Origin: Oscillospiraceae bacterium
GTDB lineage: Bacteria; Bacillota; Clostridia; Oscillospirales; Oscillospiraceae
Assembly: GCA_017521485.1 (NCBI GenBank)
Contig: JAFXCL010000023.1
Location: forward strand, 1 to 34,223
Length of the DNA: 34,223 bases
Direction: 5' to 3'
Below are positions 7,394-16,259 of the stretch, piece by piece. Numbering within the stretch: position 1 is the stretch's first letter; each line of letters starts with the position of its first letter. The position numbers and the translations under genes are program-made. Under the pieces are notes generated by a model, which was given only the letters and a program-made list of their open reading frames with translations, had not been told where the DNA came from and ran no database searches.

Positions 7394-8482
7394 ATGAAAG
7401 TTTTAGTGCTTGCCAATAACGATGGAGGACTGTACCGCTTTCGAAAGGAATTGTTAGAAGCCCTGGTCGCAAATGGCCACCAGGTGTATATTTCTCTCCC
7501 CTGGGGGGAACGGGTAGAGGATCTGAAAGAGATCGGATGTACCTACATTGAAACAAATATGGACCGGAGAGGTATGAATCCGCTGAAGGATATGAAGCTG
7601 TTTTTCCACTACAGAAAAATTATTCGAACGGTGAAGCCGGACCAAATTATCACATATACCATTAAGCCCAATATCTACGGAGGCTTTGCAGCCCGGCTTG
7701 CGAAGATCCCTTATGCATTGACTATTACTGGACTGGGAAGCGCTTTTCAGAAAAAGGGTATACTGCGGAAAATGGTTACTATGATGTATAAAATAGCCTG
7801 TGGCAAGGTTCATGTGGTCTATTTTGAAAACACAGGAAATCAGAAAGTATTCCTTCAGGAGAAGATTGTCCGGGAGGACACAACCTGTGTACTGAATGGC
7901 GCAGGTGTGAATCTGGAAGATTTCCCATACGAGCCTTACCCTATGGATCCCGGGCCGACCCGCTTTTTGTTTGTAGGTCGCGTTATGCGGGAGAAGGGTG
8001 TGGATGAACTGCTGAATGCTATGAAGGCTTTGCGACAGGAAGGACAAGACTGCACTCTGGAGATTTTGGGCGGTTATGAAGAAGATTATATAGAGACGAT
8101 CCGTCATTGCGAAGAGAGCGGTTGGCTAAAATATCATGGCTTCCAGCCGGATGTCAGACCTTTTATGGCGGCGTGCCACTGTTCTGTATTGCCTTCCTGG
8201 CATGAGGGAATGTCTAACACAAACCTGGAAGCTGCTGCAACCGGACGGCCAATTATTACCAGCAATGTATATGGATGCAAAGAAGCGGTGCTAAATAATG
8301 AAAGTGGCTTTTTGGCGGAGGCTGGAAATTGGGAAAGCTTGTATCAAGAGATGAAGCGCTTTTTGGAATTGTCTCCAGAGCAACGCCACGCAATGGGTGA
8401 AGCCGGCCGCAGACATATCGAAGCCCAATTCGATAAAAAGGTAGTTGTGAAAAAGACACTGGAGCGGCTTTTTGTCAACTAA
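7394..8482 (+). CDS. GT4 glycosyltransferase, PglA-like (second sugar)
   Basis: This 362-residue protein is a GT-B fold, retaining GT4 enzyme. The N-terminal half has MKVLVLANNDGGLYRFRKEL and NPLKDMKLFFHYRKII, the second echoing PglA. The C-terminal donor domain has FLFVGRVMREKGVDELL and the E-x7-E motif HEGMSNTNLEAAATGRP. PglA adds the second sugar onto undecaprenyl-diphospho-bacillosamine, and the gene sits right after the PglC-like enzyme, so the same step is likely here. GGGAG lies before the ATG. Donor and acceptor sugars cannot be deduced. Confidence 0.9.
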   Translation: MKVLVLANNDGGLYRFRKELLEALVANGHQVYISLPWGERVEDLKEIGCTYIETNMDRRGMNPLKDMKLFFHYRKIIRTVKPDQIITYTIKPNIYGGFAARLAKIPYALTITGLGSAFQKKGILRKMVTMMYKIACGKVHVVYFENTGNQKVFLQEKIVREDTTCVLNGAGVNLEDFPYEPYPMDPGPTRFLFVGRVMREKGVDELLNAMKALRQEGQDCTLEILGGYEEDYIETIRHCEESGWLKYHGFQPDVRPFMAACHCSVLPSWHEGMSNTNLEAAATGRPIITSNVYGCKEAVLNNESGFLAEAGNWESLYQEMKRFLELSPEQRHAMGEAGRRHIEAQFDKKVVVKKTLERLFVN

Positions 8483-8508
8483 GATGAAAGATAAGATGGG
8501 GTGAAGAA

Positions 8509-9564
8509 ATGAAAGTGGTATTCTTTATGGGAAGTATGTGCCGCGGTGGTGCAGAACGAGTAATTTCCATCCTATCCAATGATTTTTGTGCTCGCGGTTG
8601 GGATGTGCAGATTGCATTGCTCCTGCGAAATAAAGTGGAGTATGAATTAGATTCCCGCATTCAGATCGTGGACTTAACCGGAAAACATACTTCCTATATT
8701 AAAAATGCGGCATCCTGGATAGGGAAGATCAGAAGATTTCTGAAAGATACCCACCCAGACCGTGTAGTATCGTTTGCAGGCCGCATCAACGCTTTAGTGC
8801 TAACTGCTGCGGCAGGTCTTAAGCTTCCGGTTATCGTTTCAGAACGCAACGATCCGAAGCACGACGGCCGGGGACGGCTTATGCGTTGGTATTGTGATAC
8901 CATATATTTTCGTGCAAAAGCGATCGTTTTTCAAAACAACTATGAGCGCAGCTGTTTTTCTTCTGCCCACGAATCACACAGCTATGTTATCCCGAACCCA
9001 ATCCGTGTAACAGCACTGAAAACGCAAAAAGAAGCCAGCGATCGGGTGATTGCCACAGCCGGACGGCTGACGGGTCAAAAAAACCAAAAAATATTGATAT
9101 CTGCGATGAAACAGGTTTGCCAGGTCTATCCGCAGACCAAATGCCGGATCTATGGAGATGGAGAACTGCAGAACAGCCTGCAAGAACAGATCAATGACTT
9201 GCAGTTGCAAGATGCAGTATCTTTAGAAGGAAATGTAGCGGACATCCATGAAAGACTGGCGCAGAGTGATTTATTTGTGATGACATCGGAGTTTGAAGGC
9301 TTGTCCAATGCTTTGGTTGAGGCAATGATGATGGGCCTGCCGTGTATATCAACAAATTACCCCGGTGTTGAAGAATTGATTCGGAATGATGAAAACGGTT
9401 TGCTGGTTCCTTGTGGGGATGATACCGCATTGGCAGAAGCAATCATAAAATTAATCGGGGATTCGGCTTTTATGGAATGCCTTGCACAAAAAGCCAAAGA
9501 AACTGCCGAAGCCTATCGTGTGGAAGTCGTGATTGACTTGTGGCGCAAGGTGATAGAACTGTAA
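8509..9564 (+). CDS. GT4 glycosyltransferase (first of a paralogous pair)
   Basis: This 351-residue GT4 enzyme starts MKVVFFMGSMCRGGAERVIS, a GGAER acceptor-side signature. It carries VIVSERNDP, the donor-domain start TAGRLTGQKNQKILI and the E-x7-E motif SEFEGLSNALVEAMMMGLP. It is clearly paralogous to the protein at 12699-13799 (shared GGAERV, VIVSERNDP, FEG..NAL.EAM..GLPCIS). Both are followed immediately by a TupA-like gene. The stop TAA overlaps the next gene's spacer by chance only. It presumably adds one sugar of the repeat unit on the cytosolic side; specificity is unknown. Confidence 0.9.
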   Translation: MKVVFFMGSMCRGGAERVISILSNDFCARGWDVQIALLLRNKVEYELDSRIQIVDLTGKHTSYIKNAASWIGKIRRFLKDTHPDRVVSFAGRINALVLTAAAGLKLPVIVSERNDPKHDGRGRLMRWYCDTIYFRAKAIVFQNNYERSCFSSAHESHSYVIPNPIRVTALKTQKEASDRVIATAGRLTGQKNQKILISAMKQVCQVYPQTKCRIYGDGELQNSLQEQINDLQLQDAVSLEGNVADIHERLAQSDLFVMTSEFEGLSNALVEAMMMGLPCISTNYPGVEELIRNDENGLLVPCGDDTALAEAIIKLIGDSAFMECLAQKAKETAEAYRVEVVIDLWRKVIEL

Positions 9565-9587
9565 TGGATATAAAGAGGAGTGCCAAA

Positions 9588-10466
9588 ATGTCCTTTAGAA
9601 CTTTTGTGTTACAACGAATTTTTAAATATGTTCCGGATAAGCCGTGGGTAAAGTTTAAGTATTACAGCCATTTTCGAAAGAAATTAAACTTAGAGAACCC
9701 TAAGACTTTCAATGAAAAGCTACAGTGGTTAAAGTTGTATTATCAAAAAGAATCTCACACACGAATGGTGGATAAATGTGAGATGAAGGCATACGTAACT
9801 GAGAAAATCGGACCGGGATATGTAGTGCCACTGCTTGGGGTATGGAACAGTGTAGATGATATCGACTTTGAAAAGCTACCCAATCAATTCGTGCTAAAGG
9901 CTACCCACGATTGTGCAGGGCTCGTGATTTGTAAAGATAAAACAAAGCTTGATATAGAAAAAACTAAAAACATCCTGCGTCAGGCGATGAAGAATAGTTA
10001 TTATCTATATTACAGAGAATGGCCCTATAAAAATGTAGTGCCCCGGGTAATTGCAGAACAGTTTATGGTAGATGAATCCGGAACGCAGCTAAAGGATTAT
10101 AAGATTTTCTGTTTTGATGGAGAACCATATTGTGTGCAGGTTGACTTTGATCGGTTCTCAGGACATAAAAAGAACCTCTATACGCTCGATTGGGAGCTAA
10201 TGGAGTTTTCCTTTAATTACCCCGCCCATCCGGAAGTGGAAATTGCAAAGCCACCGGCACTGGAGAAAATGCTGGAAATGGCAAGGGTGCTATCTGCTGG
10301 AGAACCCTATGTGCGTGTGGATTTTTATAGTGTAGAAGGAAAACCTTATGTGGGCGAGATTACCTTTTTTCCGGCTTCCGGTTATGGAAAATTTGTGCCG
10401 GAAAAATATGACAGAATACTTGGCGATATGATAAAGCTGCCGGAAAAAATTATTGCAAAGGACTGA
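9588..10466 (+). CDS. TupA-like ATP-grasp protein (first copy)
   Basis: The 292-residue protein fits the ATP-grasp TupA family, named for a teichuronopeptide biosynthesis protein. Visible blocks are PKTFNEKLQWLKLYYQKE near the N terminus, FVLKATHDCAGLVICKDK (an ATP-grasp lysine strand), REWPYKNVVPRVIAEQFM, LKDYKIFCFDG, and the C-terminal acidic metal-site region VRVDFYSVEGKPYVGEITFF. ATP-grasp enzymes join a carboxylate to an amine through an acyl phosphate, but database annotations of this family vary and the reaction here is unproven. The ATG at 9588 is chosen because AGAGGAG lies seven bases upstream. Upstream in-frame starts overlap the previous gene. Confidence 0.85.
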   Translation: MSFRTFVLQRIFKYVPDKPWVKFKYYSHFRKKLNLENPKTFNEKLQWLKLYYQKESHTRMVDKCEMKAYVTEKIGPGYVVPLLGVWNSVDDIDFEKLPNQFVLKATHDCAGLVICKDKTKLDIEKTKNILRQAMKNSYYLYYREWPYKNVVPRVIAEQFMVDESGTQLKDYKIFCFDGEPYCVQVDFDRFSGHKKNLYTLDWELMEFSFNYPAHPEVEIAKPPALEKMLEMARVLSAGEPYVRVDFYSVEGKPYVGEITFFPASGYGKFVPEKYDRILGDMIKLPEKIIAKD

Positions 10467-10472
10467 TACCGC

Positions 10473-11588
10473 GTGAAGGAAAAAATAAAAATCCTTTGGG
10501 TCACAAATGCATTTGGCTGCGGTGGTGCAGAACGGCAGATGCTATATATGTATCAAATTTTACAGGAACGTTGCAATTTTGATATTACCATTTTATATTA
10601 TGCAAAGGTAGGCGATGCCTTAGATATTGATGGCGTAAAAACCGTTTTTTTCGATAAAGAAAAAATAGGTGGATTTGCTGTTATAAAGGAAATCGCTAAA
10701 TACATTCGGCAGAATAACATTGATATTATGCATGCTTTTGGTGGCTGTTCCGCCAATATTTATGGCCGCGCCGGTGCAGCGCTTTGCCGTAAGGTCATAC
10801 CTGTGGGAGCAATGTTAGGCAAAAAGCATTTTGCTGGAAGGGCAAATAAGTATATCAACTCGTTACTTAATTTATTTGGAAACTGGTGGACAATCAATAA
10901 CTTAGAGATGGAGCCGATTCTGCGGCGGGATTTGAGATTTGTCTCCAAGGAGCGCATAAAACTACTGCATAATGGTTTTATACCGGCTGAGCGGATAGAT
11001 TATCACACAGAAGAAAAGACGGAATATGACCGGGACAAGGGAAGTCAGTTTGTGTTTACTGTGTTAGGACGCTTGGCTCCGGTAAAAAATTACGGTTTGT
11101 TTATTAAAGCGGCTGCACAGATTGCACAGAAATATGAAAATACCCGGTTTTGGGTGATTGGAAACGGATCAGAGGCAGAGAACCTGCAGCAGCTTGCGGA
11201 AGATTGCGGTGTGGCAGACAAGGTGCGCTTCTGGGGTTACCGGACGGATACGGATGTAGCCCTTTCCAGAAGTGATGTTTTTGTACAAACAAGCTTCACG
11301 GAGGGCTCTCCTAACACCATAGCAGAGGCTATGCGGGCGCGCAAACCGATTATTTCTACCCAGAGCACAGACCTGAGTGAAATGATCCGGCAAGGCGAGA
11401 ACGGCTTTGTAGTCGCCAATGACAATTTGCCGGAATTGGTCAGCGCTATGGAAACGCTGCTGGAGATGTCGCCTCAGCAGCGGCAAAAAGCAGGCGAAGT
11501 TTCCTACGAACTGTTTAAAGAGAATTTCTTAGATTGCCGTGTGGCGGCAGAATTTGAAAAGTTTTACCACGAGATTTTAGGAAGATAA
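10473..11588 (+). CDS. GT4 glycosyltransferase
   Basis: This 371-residue GT4 enzyme begins with GTG (KEKIKILWVTNAFGCGGAER). It has the donor-domain block FTVLGRLAPVKNYGLFIKAA and the E-x7-E motif FTEGSPNTIAEAMRARKP. AAAGGA lies ten bases upstream of the GTG, inside the end of the preceding TupA-like gene. The spacing is slightly long but no better start exists. It shares the GGAER signature with the GT4 proteins at 8509 and 12699 but is more distant from both. Base composition is AT-rich relative to the window flanks. Donor and acceptor are unknown. Confidence 0.88.
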   Translation: MKEKIKILWVTNAFGCGGAERQMLYMYQILQERCNFDITILYYAKVGDALDIDGVKTVFFDKEKIGGFAVIKEIAKYIRQNNIDIMHAFGGCSANIYGRAGAALCRKVIPVGAMLGKKHFAGRANKYINSLLNLFGNWWTINNLEMEPILRRDLRFVSKERIKLLHNGFIPAERIDYHTEEKTEYDRDKGSQFVFTVLGRLAPVKNYGLFIKAAAQIAQKYENTRFWVIGNGSEAENLQQLAEDCGVADKVRFWGYRTDTDVALSRSDVFVQTSFTEGSPNTIAEAMRARKPIISTQSTDLSEMIRQGENGFVVANDNLPELVSAMETLLEMSPQQRQKAGEVSYELFKENFLDCRVAAEFEKFYHEILGR

Positions 11589-11599
11589 GAGGAATTGAT

Positions 11600-12673
11600 A
11601 TGCACGATATTCCCATCCTTATGCTTCATACGGTGAATGATCACCCTCAGGACAACCCTATGGGAGAGCTGTCGGTATCTTCAAAAGGTTTGGATGCTTA
11701 TCTAAAGGTTTTGAAGCAGTGGAAGTATCAAATGATCAGTATGGATGACCTTCTCAATGACCGTTATGACCCCAAAAGGAATTTCATTGTACTGACCTTT
11801 GATGACGGTTACAAAGACAACCTGACAGTGGCAATGCCTGTTCTGAAAAAATACGGAGCAAGAGCTACTATTTTTGTCAATCCGGCTTATGTCAGTCCGG
11901 AAAGCGATGATAGCGACTGGGGATTTATGACATGGGAGGAAGTGGAGCAGGCGGAGAAATCCGGCGTGTTCGACATTCAGGCCCATACTATGACCCATGA
12001 GTTCATCTTCACCTCCGATAAGGTGGTGGACTACTATACACCGGATAAGTTCCACAAGTATTATTGGCTGGCATGGATGCTTTATCCGGATGCACCGAAC
12101 CATTGGAACGGAAAAGCAAACCGGTACCGGGATATGATTCCTACCGGTTATCCGGTGTTCGAATACGGACGCAGGATTTCCGGAAAGAAATTTATACCGG
12201 AACAGGCCTATGTAGACTATCTGATCGGAAAGCATAACGGCCAGAAGCTGGAAGAATATACCGGTAGCCACGGAACCTATGAAACCGAAGAGGATTATCA
12301 AGGTTATATTCGCTGGGAGATTGAAGATTGCAAGAAGATTCTGGAAGATAAGCTAGATAAGAAGATCCACACCTTGTGTTTCCCCGGTGGCGGCTACACA
12401 GACTTTGCTCTGGATATTGCCCGAAAATGCGGATATCAGTGCTATATGACAGCCAGCCGTATGCGTGTCGGCAACAATAACGACCACTTGGAAAATGTGA
12501 AAAAGGGGAACTTTTGCGGCATGAACAGAACCTCTTTTTCCTTGATCCACCCGGGAGTTTTGCCGGATGCGTTTTTTGACTATTGGGTGGCAAAGCTGAG
12601 CTTGGGCACCTATCAAAACAAGCAGCCTTATAGAACCTTTAAGAAATTGATGTCTAAAATATTTCACGCTTAA
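11600..12673 (+). CDS. NodB-fold polysaccharide deacetylase family protein, apparently cytosolic
   Basis: The 357-residue protein has the NodB metal motifs LTFDDGYKDN (D68, D69) and H129-x3-H133 in QAHTMTHEF, with FPGGGYTD later. About 130 residues are inserted between the second and third motifs, rich in Tyr and Trp. Family enzymes remove N- or O-acetyl groups from glycans. Most are exported, but no signal peptide or membrane anchor is present here, which suggests action on a nucleotide sugar or on the cytosolic face of the lipid-linked unit. AGAGGA precedes the ATG. It lies between two GT4 genes. If active on an N-acetyl sugar it would create a further free amine. Confidence 0.85.
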   Translation: MHDIPILMLHTVNDHPQDNPMGELSVSSKGLDAYLKVLKQWKYQMISMDDLLNDRYDPKRNFIVLTFDDGYKDNLTVAMPVLKKYGARATIFVNPAYVSPESDDSDWGFMTWEEVEQAEKSGVFDIQAHTMTHEFIFTSDKVVDYYTPDKFHKYYWLAWMLYPDAPNHWNGKANRYRDMIPTGYPVFEYGRRISGKKFIPEQAYVDYLIGKHNGQKLEEYTGSHGTYETEEDYQGYIRWEIEDCKKILEDKLDKKIHTLCFPGGGYTDFALDIARKCGYQCYMTASRMRVGNNNDHLENVKKGNFCGMNRTSFSLIHPGVLPDAFFDYWVAKLSLGTYQNKQPYRTFKKLMSKIFHA

Positions 12674-12698
12674 GCTTTAGTACTGGGAGGTGTGTGCA

Positions 12699-13799
12699 GT
12701 GAACAGAAAACCAAATAAAATTGTTTTTGCAATCTCATCTCTCGGCTCGGGTGGTGCGGAACGAGTAGTTTGCTCGTTGGCAAATGAATTGACTGAAAGA
12801 GGTTATCAGATCGGAATTATATTGGTAGCGAACGATCACTTGGTGTACGAGCTTTCCGAGAAAGTGGAGCTGACATACTTATCCTGTGAAGAACGGCATC
12901 AGAGCCTGAATACTTTGCAGCGCACCTTTCAGCGAATTTCGGATATTCGAAAAGCAATCAAGAAAAGTAAAGCAGATGTGGTTGTTTCCTTTATGTCTGG
13001 AACGAATATTGATGTTTGTTTTGCTGCCTTGGGATTGAAGATTCCTGTGATTGTAAGCGAACGCAATGATCCCGCAATCGATCCGGCAAGCCGCGCAAAA
13101 CAGATATTGCGTAAGATCGCATATTGCAGAAGCAACGGTTTTGTGTTCCAAACACCGGACGCCCAGACGTACTTCAATAAAGGAATCCAAAAACGGTCTT
13201 GCATAATCCTAAACCCCTTGACTTCGGCGCTGCCTGCGCCCTATGAGGGAGTTCGGGATAAAAGAGTTGTGGCGGTTGGCAGACTGAATAAGCAGAAGAA
13301 TTACCCAATGCTTTTAGACGCTTTTGCTGAATTTATCAGGACAAAGCCGGAATATATCTTGGAGATATACGGCGAAGGTCCTCTGGAAAGGGATATCCGG
13401 GCTGACTTGGAGCGGAAAAACTTACAAAATCAAGTGGTTCTGAAGGGCTTTTGCAAGGATGTACATCAGCAGATCCGTGACGCCGCTTTTTTTGTGATGA
13501 CTTCCGATTTTGAGGGTATGCCCAATGCGCTGATCGAGGCAATGGCGTTGGGACTGCCCTGTATTTCGACGGATTGTCCCTGTGGCGGTCCCAGAATGCT
13601 TATTCGAAACGGAGAGAATGGATTGCTGATTCCGGTGAAAGATCAGCAGGTCCTTGTAAAAGCGATGCACCAAATGGCAGCGGACGCTGAAACCGCCGCC
13701 CGGATGGGCCGAAATGCATGCCAGATCAAGGAACAAGTCCGGCTCGAAGCAATTGTGGATCAGTGGATATCTTATATTACGGACATTTGCAATAACTAA
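12699..13799 (+). CDS. GT4 glycosyltransferase (second of the paralogous pair)
   Basis: This 366-residue GT4 enzyme has IVFAISSLGSGGAERVVCSL, VIVSERNDPAIDP, the donor-domain block VAVGRLNKQKNYPMLLDAF and the E-x7-E motif FEGMPNALIEAMALGLP. The start is taken as the GTG at 12699, eight bases after GGGAGG (12685-12690). The in-frame GTG at 12690 overlaps that site. It is a paralogue of the protein at 8509-9564, and like it is directly followed by a TupA-like gene, so the pair looks like a duplicated two-gene cassette. Confidence 0.9.
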   Translation: MNRKPNKIVFAISSLGSGGAERVVCSLANELTERGYQIGIILVANDHLVYELSEKVELTYLSCEERHQSLNTLQRTFQRISDIRKAIKKSKADVVVSFMSGTNIDVCFAALGLKIPVIVSERNDPAIDPASRAKQILRKIAYCRSNGFVFQTPDAQTYFNKGIQKRSCIILNPLTSALPAPYEGVRDKRVVAVGRLNKQKNYPMLLDAFAEFIRTKPEYILEIYGEGPLERDIRADLERKNLQNQVVLKGFCKDVHQQIRDAAFFVMTSDFEGMPNALIEAMALGLPCISTDCPCGGPRMLIRNGENGLLIPVKDQQVLVKAMHQMAADAETAARMGRNACQIKEQVRLEAIVDQWISYITDICNN

Positions 13800-13825
13800 A
13801 TGTGGTACACAAAGAGGAATTTGGA

Positions 13826-14731
13826 ATGATTATTAAAAACTATCTGAAAAACCCGCTGAAATATACGATTTTAGCCTTTTCTGCCCACGGGTTTTTGAAG
13901 TGGATGCCGGATAAGCCTTATTTGAAGTTGATGTTCTGGGCCAATATGGGTAAAAGACTCAACTTGAGAAATCCCAAAACATTTAGCGAAAAATTGCAGT
14001 GGCTGAAGCTTTATAACAGAAAACCGGAGCACCCCGGTATGGTAGACAAATATGAGGCAAAGAAATATGTAGCGGAGCGGATCGGTGAAGAGTACATCAT
14101 TCCGACCTTCGGCGTGTGGGAACACTTTGAGGATATTGATTTTGACAGCCTGCCGGATCAGTTTGTGCTCAAATGCACCCATGACTGCGGCGGTCTTGTG
14201 ATCTGCAAGGACAAGAGCAAACTGGACAAGGAAGCAGCAAAAAGCAAGATAAACCGCTGCCTGAACCGGAATTACTATTATAGCGGCAGAGAATGGCCCT
14301 ATAAGGAGCTGCAACCTCGCATTATCGCAGAAGAATATATGGAAGACGAGGCAACAGGAGAGCTGCGGGACTACAAGTTCTTCTGCTTTGACGGCCATAT
14401 GAAAGCGCTTTTTATTGCGACAGAGCGCGCGAGTGCAACAGAAGAGACAAAATTTGATTTCTTCGATGAAAACTACGAACATCTGCCTCTTACAAACGGC
14501 CACCCCAATGCGCCGGTTTTACCGGAAAAGCCTGTCAATTTTGAAAAAATGAAGGAACTTGCAGGGGTGTTGTCGAAGGGTGTTCCCCAATTGCGGGTGG
14601 ACTTTTATGAAGTGAATGGGAAAATCTATTTTGGTGAATTGACTTTCTTCCATTGGAGCGGAATGGTGCCGTTTGAACCGGAGGAATGGGATTATAAGTT
14701 TGGTCAGTGGATTCAATTGCCAAAAGATTGA
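13826..14731 (+). CDS. TupA-like ATP-grasp protein (second copy)
   Basis: This 301-residue paralogue of the protein at 9588-10466 shares LNLRNPKTFSEKLQWLKLY, DQFVLKCTHDCGGLVICKDK, REWPYKELQPRIIAEEYM and DYKFFCFDG. In the central 90 residues the two copies are identical at about 60% of positions by eye. The C-terminal part (LRVDFYEVNGKIYFGELTFF) keeps the acidic residues. The middle after FDG diverges, consistent with different substrates. The ATG at 13826 follows GAGG by eight bases; the GTG at 13802 lacks a site. By family the protein may form an amide or similar bond on a uronic acid or amino sugar. This is inference. Confidence 0.85.
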   Translation: MIIKNYLKNPLKYTILAFSAHGFLKWMPDKPYLKLMFWANMGKRLNLRNPKTFSEKLQWLKLYNRKPEHPGMVDKYEAKKYVAERIGEEYIIPTFGVWEHFEDIDFDSLPDQFVLKCTHDCGGLVICKDKSKLDKEAAKSKINRCLNRNYYYSGREWPYKELQPRIIAEEYMEDEATGELRDYKFFCFDGHMKALFIATERASATEETKFDFFDENYEHLPLTNGHPNAPVLPEKPVNFEKMKELAGVLSKGVPQLRVDFYEVNGKIYFGELTFFHWSGMVPFEPEEWDYKFGQWIQLPKD

Positions 14732-14744
14732 AGTATGAATTTTA

Positions 14745-14767
14745 CACAGCAGTAAACTACTGCTGTG
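14745..14767 (+). other. Perfect 10-bp hairpin between the TupA-like and wzy genes
   Basis: CACAGCAGTA (14745-14754) and TACTGCTGTG (14758-14767) flank a 3-base loop. No T run follows, so this is more likely a pause, processing or mRNA-stabilising stem than a terminator. It is the most regular structure inside the locus and marks the step into the AT-rich membrane-protein genes. Confidence 0.45.
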
Positions 14768-14797
14768 GTTAGCGGTAACAGTTAAGGGCATATATTT

Positions 14798-16183
14798 ATG
14801 AAACGAATTATATTAAGAGTAGACGGAAAACACAGTACCGTCCGGGGCGGGAAAATCATATTGGACCAAGGAAGGCAGCAGGCAATTTTTATTATGCTGT
14901 TTACTGTGCTGTATTTGTTTCGCGATCTGGCGGGAGTAAATGTTCCGGATCTTATATTTTCAGGACTGTGTGCAGTAGCCTTTGTTTTGATGGACAGGGG
15001 AACATCTCTGGGAATATATATTTTCACAACGGCACTGACTGTTCCTCACAACGAGATCGTTATTGTTTATTTGGTGATATCTCTTTATAAGATGTTTTCT
15101 TCCGGCAAGGTGCAGCTAAACGGTAGAATGTTCCTTATGAACATAGGACTACTATTCCTGCAACTACTGAACATGACAATGTTCTCAAAAAGTTCAGTCA
15201 ATGGTGTGCTCTATGATTATATTACAAGAATGCTGATTATCTTTGTGCCTGTGTTCTGGTGCAATGATGCGTATTCTGCGGAAGATTTCCGGAGCGCGTT
15301 GCTGTGTTATGTAGCAGGTGCTATATTGGGCGGAACAGTAACAATGATACTAACTGCCGATGTTTTAACTTGGGAAGCCCTTCTGAAGGGAACGGGCGGC
15401 AGCCGACTGGGAAGAACCTGGAAAGCACAGCAGGGTATGCAGACATCCTATAATTCCAATCAGCTTGCTGTTATGTTTGCAATTTCTGTAGCGATCATTT
15501 TGCAATATATAGATAAAAAAAGAATATCCAAAACGCTTGGCATTGTTCTGGCAGGCTATTCTTTGTTCCTGATATTCCTGACCCGTTCCAGAACCGGACT
15601 TTTGGTAACAGCAATGGCTGCCATAATCTATTATCTGATACTGGTTGTCCGCAGAAAAAAACTGTTTGCCGGTATTTTACTGTTAGGGATAATAGGAGCA
15701 ATGGTTTTTGCGGTAGCAACATTTATACCAGATATATTTCAGTCTGTGATTGAACGGTTTGTGGGTGAGGAAGATATCTCAAACGGAAGAATTACAATAT
15801 TTACTTATTACATACAGGAATGGGTGAGAGACCCGTGGTGCTTCTTCTTTGGCTTCGGAATAGGATCTTATTATGATGCACTTGGGATATATACATCTCC
15901 GCATAATGCTGTAACAGATATTTTGATCTCACTGGGACTTGTGGGAATGATCATTATTGCGGGAATAATTGGAATATGTTACAATCTGGGAACCAAATCA
16001 ATTGATAAGAAGGAACGGGTTCTTGCATTATTGCCAGCATTGGTGGCGTTAATAGCCTGTATGGGAGGTCAGTATATATCAGAGGGATATCCTCACACAC
16101 GCCTTTGCTTTCTGCTTTTAGCTGCACAGGCTGTTTTGGAGAGGAATGATCTCAATCAGCAGGGCAAGAAAGAAATAAAATAA
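14798..16183 (+). CDS. wzy: Wzy-type repeat-unit polymerase (O-antigen polymerase/ligase family)
   Basis: The 461-residue polytopic protein has about ten or more membrane segments. A large outer loop contains the typical Wzy_C-like stretch WVRDPWCFFFGFGIGSYY, then SPHNAVTDILISLGLVG. Two arginines in SRLGRTWKAQ and LTRSRTGLL fit the charged loops of polymerases. In a Wzy-dependent system it joins flipped repeat units at the outer face of the membrane. The ATG follows AAGGG by nine bases. The gene is AT-richer than its upstream neighbours. A ligase role cannot be excluded on sequence alone, but the position next to the flippase favours a polymerase. Confidence 0.85.
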   Translation: MKRIILRVDGKHSTVRGGKIILDQGRQQAIFIMLFTVLYLFRDLAGVNVPDLIFSGLCAVAFVLMDRGTSLGIYIFTTALTVPHNEIVIVYLVISLYKMFSSGKVQLNGRMFLMNIGLLFLQLLNMTMFSKSSVNGVLYDYITRMLIIFVPVFWCNDAYSAEDFRSALLCYVAGAILGGTVTMILTADVLTWEALLKGTGGSRLGRTWKAQQGMQTSYNSNQLAVMFAISVAIILQYIDKKRISKTLGIVLAGYSLFLIFLTRSRTGLLVTAMAAIIYYLILVVRRKKLFAGILLLGIIGAMVFAVATFIPDIFQSVIERFVGEEDISNGRITIFTYYIQEWVRDPWCFFFGFGIGSYYDALGIYTSPHNAVTDILISLGLVGMIIIAGIIGICYNLGTKSIDKKERVLALLPALVALIACMGGQYISEGYPHTRLCFLLLAAQAVLERNDLNQQGKKEIK

Positions 16184-16259
16184 ACGGAATATGTATATTT
16201 GGAAGAAGTATTTGGAAATTATATCCATAATTGGAAGATTCAGACAGGAGAACAAATAG

